NCBI GenBank assembly: GCA_004194705.1
Contig: SADC01000029.1
Span: 124,001-188,000, forward strand
Source: Ditylenchus dipsaci
Lineage: Eukaryota; Nematoda; Chromadorea; Rhabditida; Anguinidae
Reading direction: 5' to 3'
DNA: 64,000 bases
Position 1 is the stretch's first letter, and each line of letters starts with the position of its first letter. Below are positions 56,341-64,000 of the stretch, piece after piece. The position numbers and the translations under genes are program-made. Under the pieces are notes generated by a model that was given only the letters and a program-made list of their open reading frames with translations, searched no databases and was not told the origin of the DNA.

Positions 56341-57294
56341 TATGCTCAAACCCTATCTTTATTGGTCTTTAAAGACCAACAAATAATTTCGGTCATTTTT
56401 AACCAAAATTTTTTTTTGCTGAAACTATGTTTTCTGCACGTTTTAAGTGATAAAACGTTGAAATAATATTTTCAATCACTATTCGGGCGAATCAGTATAA
56501 TGGAGCTTAGTCACTTTAAACAATAAAAATTCTGTTTTCTAACTATTTTCTACACAAAAATGTAATGTAATCAATGGCTGCATAAAAAAGTCTAGCTGAA
56601 CATATTGATTTGTAACAAAAAGAGAAATAGTCACGGACATAAAAATGCTGCAAATACAGGCAGATGCGAGATATATGTAGTTACCAAATATTATTGTTGT
56701 CTTTTAAATGCTCACTTTTGTCAATTAGCAAACTAAGTTTTTACCATCTAACCTGAATTCTTTTTATATCGAATATTTCAAGTGTTGGGTTCAAACTCGC
56801 TAACACAGAGATCAATTTTTTCAAAATAATCTAATAAATTTTCAGCCTAAAGAAAAACTTTAATTTTTAACTAAAATAAAAATAGCGTTTTTATAGTCCT
56901 CGTGAAAAATAAAGTCTGAACCTGAGTTTGTAGAAAATGAATGTGAAAATAATTCCATTAGATCGCGGATTTGAACCCTTTTTTTCGGTTGCCGAAAAAT
57001 CCTCTCCTTGAGTGAATCCGATTTGGCAGGAAAGCGTTTTATGTCAAAAAAAAGACAGGGTGGTCCAAAAAATTTCAGAAAAATGAAAATTTTGGAACTT
57101 ATTCAATCAGGGGCCGCATTTTTCAATTTTTTGTAAATAATGTTTGAAATTTTCTTTAAACAATCAAAAAGCTGTTTTTTTGACACTTTTTCATATAAAA
57201 AATCGTTTTTTTTTTGTAAAAAAAATTATCCAAAATTTGCTTTTTGCCTTGGGGGACCAAGGTAAATTACCTTGTATTAAGGTATTCTACCCGG

Positions 57295-57450
57295 TTTCGG
57301 TCCCTGGAACTGGGTAAAAGATCTTCTTTATGCATTTTATGATCAAAAGTCGGAATCATGTCTCGGTTCAATCATTGCTCGGAATCATGTCTAAGAAAAG
57401 TGAGTCCGCGTATCTCTAACCTACCAATCCCCTGCGCCCCTTCGGTGTTA
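57295..57450. repeat. GC-rich hairpin family, left part
   Basis: CTGGGTAAAAGATCTTCTTT, ATGTCTAAGAAAAGTGAGTC and CCCCTGCGCCCCTTCGG. The right stem is absent. CTTGGGGGACCAAGG lies just upstream at 57248. Confidence 0.65.
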
Positions 57451-58234
57451 ACAAAACTTTGTTTAAATTTCATCTTTTTGGGCTATCCAGGCATCTTTTC
57501 CGGTTAGATTGCCATGAGGGACCAATCCAAAAAGTCGACTTTTGGTCAAAAAAAATTTTCAGAAAATCTTTTTTGTGTGAAAAAATGTCAAAAATATTGT
57601 TTTCATCGTTTTTAGCATATAACAATTACTTAGGAGTTGTTTGAACATGATTTACGAAGAATTTAAAAATGCGGCCCCCAACCAAATAAGTGCCAAAATA
57701 TTATTATTATTATTTTTTATCTGCAACTTACTTTCATTGTTTTTTTTTCATTTTTAATTCTGATCGAAAAGCTTCCATGCCTGAGCCAAAAAAAGTCGCA
57801 ATGAAAAAACAACAGTTAGATCAAGTCAAAAAAAACACCTAGTTCTGGTATAGAGCCATGATCTTTGTCGCAGAGATTTTCAGATTTGTTTGCAGTTTTA
57901 CTTTTGCCCAAAACTGTTGACCATTTTTTAAGTTTGAGTTTTTATTCTTTAATTTTCGTTATTTAACACTCAAAAGTCGGTTTGTACCGATGCGAGCGTT
58001 TTGTTCAGAATTTCATGCTGAACAAGATAGGAGAAAAAAAATTTCTGGAAAAGTGCTACTAGCGGTTTGTTTCAGGGATCGATTGTATGAACGGAGAGTT
58101 CACGGTTTTTTCACTTATTTGATTTTTTTTTCATACGAGAGCGATTTCATTAAACACTTATTTGGTTCAGAATTAACAAGCTTTCGAATAGATACGAAAT
58201 CAGTCAGGTAGGTGGCCGTATAACATGCAAAATA

Positions 58235-59935
58235 CAGTAGCGTCCAAAAAAACCGCACACTTCTTTTTTTACTAATTTTTTTTTAATCGCGACAATTAAT
58301 AATTATTTTGATACTTTGAATCTGAGTCCATTTCACAGTTTGAAGCATTTTTTCTCCTCTTTCTTATGGGCATACGTTTCACTGTAGTTGCCATTGCTAT
58401 TGTTAAAAAACTCCATTTATTTAACTAGACTACTTTTTCGTGCGTCCAAAGAAAACCGGACACGAACATGTTTACATATTTCTTTTGTTATTATTGCATT
58501 TTTTCATAACTTTTGTCTATAATTTATTTTGCTTATGTTTTTAGATGACCACGAAGAAACAGCTCAGCGATGATGCTAAAAAGTAATTGTTCGATGGTTG
58601 GATGGAGGAAGTCAATTCGTGAAATCGCAGCTCAATTTGACGTTGGGAAATCGACTGTCAGAGATCTTTACAAAAAGTTAAAACAGACCAATAGCGTTGC
58701 AAGGTTTCAGGGAAGTGGAAGACCAAGGAAGACATCGGGAAGACAAAGAAGAAGCCTGCAACGAAGTTCTAAATCTGGTCCGAAAAAGACCGCAGTGGAT
58801 ATCGCCATAGAAGAAAATCAGCAATTCGGGGTGGAAATCAGTCGTCAGACAGCAAGTCGAATTCTGGAAGAAGCAAATTTGTTCGCTCGCAGGCTTGCAA
58901 GAAGCCGTTAATCTCCAAGAAGAATCAGAAGGCCCGGTTGAAGTTTGCCAAAAACATCTTGAATGGACCTCATCGGATTGGGCAAAAATATTATGGAGTG
59001 ACGAATCAAAATTCAATGTCTTTTCATCGAATGGTATTCGCTATGTTCGTCGACCGCCAGGAAAGCGTTGCAATGTACGTGATTAAGTGCCAACAGTAAA
59101 ACATAGTAAATCGGTCATGGTTTGGGGTCAGTAATTCGGAATATTTTGTAATATAAAATATTGGAAATTTTAGGATACTTCTCTCGTGATTGCATTGGTC
59201 CGGTAGTCCGCGTGGAAGGAATCATGGATGCTGTCAAATATCGTAGAATCCTTGAATCAACAATGCTGCCACATGTTGTCGACAAAATGTAGCCGGATTG
59301 GATTTTCCAGCAAGACAATGACCTGAAGCACATGTCAAACCTGATGAATGGCAATAAGAAAAAGAAGACATCGGGTTGGTTTAAGGAGAACAATGTCGTC
59401 GTCTTGCCATGGCCAGCGAAATCTCCGGATCTAAATCCTATAAAACATCTCTGGAAAGAATTGTCGCGTCGTGTTCAAGGCCAGAAATTCAAGAAAGAAG
59501 CAGATTCATTGGCAGCAATCGTTCAAGAACGGAAAAAAACCCCTCTGAATCATTATTAAACTTGTTGACTCAATGTCAAGTAGTGTGCGGCTCTTATCAA
59601 AGCCAACGGTTTTGCGACAAAGTATTAGATGTTATTTGTTAGAATAAAATGTTTTGATCATGTTACCTTGTATATTTGTTTGATTATGCACCATTAACAT
59701 TCGTGTCCGGTTTTTTATGGACGCACGAAAAAGTAGTCTAGTTAAATAAATGGAGTTTTTTTAACAATAGCAATGGGCAACTACAGTGAAACGTATGCAC
59801 CATAAGAAAGAGAAGAAAAAATGCTTCAAAAGTGTGAAATGGACTCAGATTCAAAGTATCAAAATAATTATTAATTGTCGCGATTTAAAAAAAATTAGTA
59901 AAAAAAGGAGTGTCCGGTTTTTTTGGACGCTACTG
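58235..59935 (+). mobile_element. Tc1/mariner-type transposon with IR/DR ends
   Basis: 1701 bp with TA on each side (58233-58234, 59936-59937). Inverted ends CAGTAGCGTCCAAAAAAACC extend over about 270 bp. Each long end has a second inner copy of the motif GCGTCC..AAAACCGGACAC (58442-58463 and 59703-59725), the IR/DR layout known from Sleeping Beauty-type Tc1 elements. The transposase reading frame is broken. Confidence 0.92.
58545..59641 (+). pseudogene. Broken Tc1-family transposase
   Basis: Starts at ATG 58545 (MTTKKQLSDDAKK). A shift near 58580 moves to a frame giving REIAAQFDVGKSTVRDLYKK (helix-turn-helix), then GRPRKTSGR. A second shift near 58890 (FARRLARSR) precedes the segment WAKILWSDESKFNVFSSNGI with the first catalytic Asp. 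A 47-base intron (59127-59173, G|GTCAGT..TTTTAG|GA) joins VMVWG to YFSRD. Then comes an in-frame TAG in DKM-stop-PDWIFQQDND with the second Asp, an insertion of NLMNGNKKKK type sequence, and PAKSPDLNPIKHLWKELSRR with the final Glu. At least two frameshifts and a stop, so inactive. Family Tc1 DD34E by motif spacing (inference). Confidence 0.85.
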
Positions 59936-59937
59936 TA

Positions 59938-60372
59938 CAGTGTTTTCAAAACTCATTCTCAACTTTTAGCCTCAACTTTTTTAACATCGCCTGTAAATGC
60001 CATTTTTTATTTTTTTTGAAAATCTGTTTGATATGTTTTGTTTAGCATTAAAAGTTAAGGATAGGGGATAGAGAAAAAAATTCAGCCCGTTTTCCGCCAA
60101 AAAAATCGATAAAAAACTGCCTGAAGGTAAAATTCCCATTCCTAAACTCAACCGGTCGAGTTTAGCAAATTTTCAACTTCGGACGGTTTTTTTTTCGATT
60201 TTTTTGGCAGAAAACGGGGCTGAATTTTTTTCTCTATCCCCTATCCTCAACTTTTAATGCTAAACAAAACATATCAAACAGACCTTCAAAAAAAATAAAA
60301 AATGGCATTTACAGGCGATGTTAAAAAGTTAAGGCTAAAAGTTGAGGATGAGTTTTGAAAACACTGCTACTG
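59938..60372. mobile_element. Foldback MITE inserted next to the Tc1 element
   Basis: Arms CAGTGTTTTCAAAACTCAT and inverse at 60345-60366. Then TTTTTAACATCGCCTGTAAATG and TAGCATTAAAAGTTAAGGAT occur on both sides around a centre near 60160. TA follows at 60373. The right end carries an extra CTACTG, so the exact boundary with the Tc1 end is ambiguous. Confidence 0.7.
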
Positions 60373-61038
60373 TATCACCATTTTTCATAAAATTCATAAA
60401 ATACAAAATTTCGTTCGAAAAATTGTTGATATCACCCTTTATTTTTCAGTACTTGATTGTAACAGGAACCTCAGAAAATGCACATCATTTTGATACCAAA
60501 ACAAGACAGAAAGTCCTGGAAAAAAGTAGTCCAAAAATCAACAAATTCGTTGGAATTTATGCTTTTTCGGAGTCATTTCAAATTCGCTCCTTTTGTGGCG
60601 TTCTGTATTTCAACGTTTTTTGTAATTCAAGACACACTTTTGAGCCCTTCTTAACGTTAAATGGCCTCAATTTGTCCTCCTGTTGAATTATCCTCCTGTT
60701 GTTTTTCAACTCAGGCTTAGCGTAGGCCAGCGTACGAGGAATAATTGAAACATTTTTTCCTTACTTTCGAACTGAATTAATTTAATCTCGATGGAATTGC
60801 TCGTAGGTTCGACCAATGGGTAAATACCCGGTATTTACCGTTACGATATTCAATAGACGTTATCCAGGTGAAACTACCGAGGAGGTGGTACTTTTTCAAA
60901 GTATTTTTTCCTTTTATCTTGTTCAGCGTGAAATTCTGAACAAAACGCTTGCATTGGTACAAACCGCCTTTTAAGTTTTAAGGCACTCATTATAAAAGAA
61001 GAGTATGGCAATGACCTCCTTCCTTCAACTGTCTTCAG

Positions 61039-61536
61039 TGAGTGCGACTGCCCATCTTGAGAGACGTTACGGATGTGCGCAGGGTTTTCCTTGTGAGGCA
61101 TCCACTAGCTACCTTTTCTTCATGGAAGCAGCAGCAGTGGAATAATCTCGATGCTTTCTTCACAGTCTATCACACCATCTACTCTCAGTTCGAGTTGGCG
61201 TGGAACACAGGGTTGGTGAAACCACTTGTCACCTCCTACGAACTTCTCACTGAAGCTAAAGAGCAAACCTTCAAAAGGATTTGCAACTACTGGGACCTAC
61301 CTTACTCCTATGAAATATTCAGCTACGATGAAAAGGAGTTTTCTAAAAAATTCTTGTACTCATCCCAACGAGAACAAGAAATCTACACCAATAATCGCCC
61401 AGCTGGCATATTTGATTCCATCACCACCAACACCAAAATTTCCAACCACAACAACTGGGACAATTTGTCGGAAGAGGAGATCCACAACATTTTATATGCT
61501 CCTGAAGATATTTATTATATCGTGGTAATGCCTTGA
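61039..61536 (+). CDS. Sulfotransferase-like exon
   Basis: An open segment reading RLPILRDVTDVRRVFLVRHP then LATFSSWKQQQWNNLDAFFT, and LVTSYELLTEAKEQTFKRIC with NYWDLPY. The VRRVFLVRHPLATFSSWK block resembles the 3'-phosphate-binding region of PAPS-dependent sulfotransferases (R-x-P-x(5)-S), followed by the usual helix and the YE.L.. region. The N-terminal 5'-PSB loop is not in this exon and no partner exon was found, so it is an internal or last exon of a split gene, or a gene fragment. The first codon at 61042 is GTG preceded in frame by TGA, so the true acceptor is uncertain. Stop at TGA about 61534. Confidence 0.6.
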
Positions 61537-61699
61537 TATTTAACTATTTATGCAAAAACTACATAAGTTTTGTGAAATTAAAAAATTTCTAAAACGGTGA
61601 ATTGGCCGATCAAATTAAATATTTTTATAAGTCGTTTAAAGTCGTCAATTTTTTTTATTAGAAGCAGCAAATAGAACAAGGCTTTTTTATTGAAAAATA

Positions 61700-61955
61700 T
61701 TATTTGTTTGGCACAATGTTCTTAGAACATGATTCACGCTGGGTATGTATCCAGAGTTGTCGAGCCCTCAAAATTTCCAACGGCTCAGCTTGAGGCTCGA
61801 ATCGAGAAAAAAGTCGAAGTTCAAGCTGAAAGCTGAATTGCTAGCCTTCTACTATAGCAACCCAATATATACATTCACCTCTGGATTTAGTGCTATACCC
61901 AGGGACTGTAAAACATACACTATATCGAGTGTTACACTAAATCGAGAGTTGACTG
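61700..61955. mobile_element. Right end of a pogo-type MITE
   Basis: ACACTAAATCGAGAGTTGACTG followed by TA at 61956. The preceding TACACTATATCGAGTG is a sub-terminal copy. No clear left end found; the left limit is arbitrary. Confidence 0.4.
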
Positions 61956-62745
61956 TATTCTTCTGGGAAGGTTAGATTTTGAAGCAAAAGCTGCACTAAG
62001 TGGTCAATCTGTTCAACAAATGCTTTATTGTGTGAAAAAATGCACTGCACAATAAAAATCATGTTGCAAGAAAAGGTGTCTTCCATCACTTTATTGCAGG
62101 TTTCCTAAAAATAATTGAGGTTACTTCAATAACGAATTATTTGCAGAAATACACAGTTAAAAAAGTCTGTTGGGCTGCAAGGTACGCATGATGGACATGA
62201 ATTGCACAATGTTTCATGCAATTTTCTTAACTTTTGGCGAGTGATTCTCTGCTTTGAACCAGAGGAAGTTGAGGGTCAAACGGATGCAGGTTTGATAAGG
62301 TCGGTTTTTTAGCTGCTGGATGGGTAAAAGTTCTGGCGCCTCTTGTGGTAAATTGGCGACTTTTTGTCGTAAAAAATTAAAATATTTTTTTAATTTGAAT
62401 TTTCTACTTATTTATTAACGTGTAGTTAATTAACGTGTAGCTGTGCATCTCAGCTTTCTAAAGAGCTATGACACTTAGGTGTATTATTTCAAAAATTTAA
62501 AATTTTACGTATCACAAGAAAGCAAGTTTTTGGATGAGGTTCGCCCATCCAAATGCGTAAATCTCATAATTATTGCGATTATTCAGCAAAATGTTATGGC
62601 TTATTAAAAAGCTGATATTCAGGGCTACACAATGGTGTTAAACTCTGAATAAAGTTATGTTAACATACGGTAAAGAATTTGAAATTAAAAAAAGGCTCAG
62701 ATTAACGACAAAAAGGCGCCATGTTCAACAATTCAACCTTTAGCT

Positions 62746-62951
62746 CAGGGCTGCCAGATTTTTTTTAATAATGACAATTGATCAAAAAAATGACATTTTA
62801 GGGTATTTTGCCAAAAATATGCAATTTTATCTAGTGCCTATTGCTCTTTTGATGCTAAAAAAAGATTTTGACAAAAAAATTCAAAAAATAATAAGATTTG
62901 GAGTCTCAAAATATGGACAAATCTTATAAATAGGGACGTCTGGCAACCCTA
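62746..62951. mobile_element. hAT-type MITE
   Basis: 206 bp, exact 8-bp duplication CTTTAGCT (62738-62745 and 62952-62959). Ends CAGGGCTGCCAGA and TAGGGTTGCCAGA. AT-rich interior shared with 54.3 kb. Confidence 0.85.
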
Positions 62952-63149
62952 CTTTAGCTGTTTATAGAAAAAAAAAATCATATAGCACGCCTCGAAACAA
63001 AATTTTTGAACATTGAGACTGAGCCGTTTTTCCCAGGCCATTTTGGATGCGCCGTTTTGTCCCTGCATTTTGGCTGTGGAATTCGGGGCAGAGTATGGAC
63101 AAAGATGCCGGGTAATCGGGTAAAATATGCCACTTACTACTAGTAAAAT

Positions 63150-63392
63150 AGGTAGGTGTGCCAGGAGAGTGGATAGAGGTGTCAGGGGAGTCTGTAAGAG
63201 CGCCAGGAGAATGGTTAGCTATGCTAGGATAGTTGCTAGGAGTGCCATTAGAGTGGGTAGAGGTGGCAGGAGGTTGGATAGTAGTTACAGGGGATTAAGT
63301 GGGAGTGCCGGCAGGGTGGGTAGGTCCGCCGGGAGCAGCGTAAGGGTGACAAGAGGGTTGTAAGCGGTGCAAGTAGAGTGAGTAGAGGTGCG
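63150..63392. repeat. Degenerate minisatellite AGTGCCAGGAGAGTGGGTAG
   Basis: About nine to ten diverged units of 22-26 bp, purine-rich on the plus strand. The open frames here (Arg/Gly/Ser-rich) follow from the repeat. Confidence 0.7.
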
Positions 63393-63396
63393 AGGA

Positions 63397-63556
63397 GGGG
63401 CGTAGCCAGAAAAATCTGACGGGGGGCTGAAGCCCCGAGAGGCCATTCTCTCTCCACCGTTTTCGAGTTTTATAGTGTTTTTAGTTAACAATTTTTTTCG
63501 AAAAATCTGACGGGGGCTATAGCCCCCCCCCCTCTCAGCCCCCCTGGCTACGCCCA
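63397..63556. mobile_element. MITE with GGGGCGTAGCCAG ends
   Basis: Ends GGGGCGTAGCCAGAAAAATC and CCCCCCTGGCTACGCCC. The inner block AAAATCTGACGGGGGC occurs twice. No target duplication recognised. Confidence 0.65.
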
Positions 63557-64000
63557 TGGGTAGGCATACTAGGAGAGTGCGGAGTTCAAGGAACTTATCA
63601 AGTAGGATAGGAGCGTCATCCCCAATTTTAGGGGAGTGCCTCATGCAGCAGATGAGTTTAACCACTTTGAAGGCATCCCAACCATAAGGTTAGCACCCTG
63701 ACTACTTAATCAATACCCTTACTAATCGGATTGTAACCAACTACTTAAGAAAAGCAACCCTTCTCGAGGGTATCTCAGCATCTGAAGAGCACCCCAACTA
63801 CTGAAAGGTTATTCCAACCAGATGAATGGTGACTGATTTAACCGGAATGTCTCTGTAAAATGCATGTCTCTGTGTATTTCCGAATGTCTCTGTGGCGGAA
63901 TTCATTTTCGTGGTTGTTACGACAATCAACATGCTGCTTTTGTGAGAAGGCGCTGTAAGGCGCCAATCAACCTAGTATTTAGTGGTTAAGAAGCTAATAT

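Larger units (their letters stand above)
57972..60975. repeat. Inverted repeat pair surrounding the Tc1 and its neighbour
   Basis: AGTCGGTTTGTACCGATGCG and CAGAATTTCATGCTGAACAA at 57974-58027 match, inverted, AATGGTACAAACCGCCTTTT style sequence at 60905-60972. This suggests an older element into which the Tc1 (58235-59935) and the foldback (59938-60372) were inserted. Exact ends not resolved. Confidence 0.5.

Noticed and set aside
63127..63363. Arg/Gly/Ser-rich 78-codon frame
   Set aside because: Explained by the purine-rich minisatellite.

Overview
The window is an AT-rich stretch of an animal nuclear genome. The evidence is intron-split genes with GT..AG junctions, a seven-transmembrane receptor, fragments of ribosomal protein S3A and prohibitin-2, and an exceptional load of cut-and-paste DNA transposons. 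There is no bacterial-style gene packing and no long uninterrupted reading frame. I cannot name the species. The short introns (about 35-60 bases) in several fragments and the FMRFamide-receptor-like GPCR point to an invertebrate, but that is inference.

Layout. 1-9.8 kb: foldback elements and MITEs, including a triply nested pogo-type insertion and a tandem-repeat foldback element with a 9-bp target duplication and a related empty site at 9.8 kb. 9.8-22.6 kb: mostly non-coding, with scattered MITEs and foldbacks. 22.67-25.13 kb: a 2.45-kb Mutator-like element with tandem-repeat ends carrying a broken Ulp1/SENP-like protease. 27.0-28.2 kb: a small foldback of the same type beside a prohibitin-2-like 3' gene fragment on the minus strand. 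28.8-38 kb: MITEs and long featureless AT-rich DNA. 38.5-39.5 kb: a hAT-type element. 39.6-53.9 kb: a nine-exon GPCR gene on the plus strand whose introns hold many transposons, one of them a 1.99-kb element that has captured intron-containing pieces of an RPS3A gene. 54-57.5 kb: hAT and Tc1-type MITEs. 58.24-59.94 kb: an almost complete but broken Tc1/mariner element with a small intron in its transposase. 61.0-61.5 kb: one sulfotransferase-like exon. 62.7-63.6 kb: hAT-type MITEs and a minisatellite.

The most interesting theme is a set of at least five foldback elements with different tandem-repeat ends, GG-initial terminal repeats and exact 9-bp target duplications, two of which carry gene fragments. 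Several of these, and other foldbacks with 8-bp duplications, share a short motif, CCTTGGTCCCCC, in both arms. Such elements act as gene-fragment shufflers (Pack-MULE-like). The only reading frames I regard as genuine host coding sequence are the GPCR, the sulfotransferase-like exon and possibly the prohibitin-2-like 3' end.
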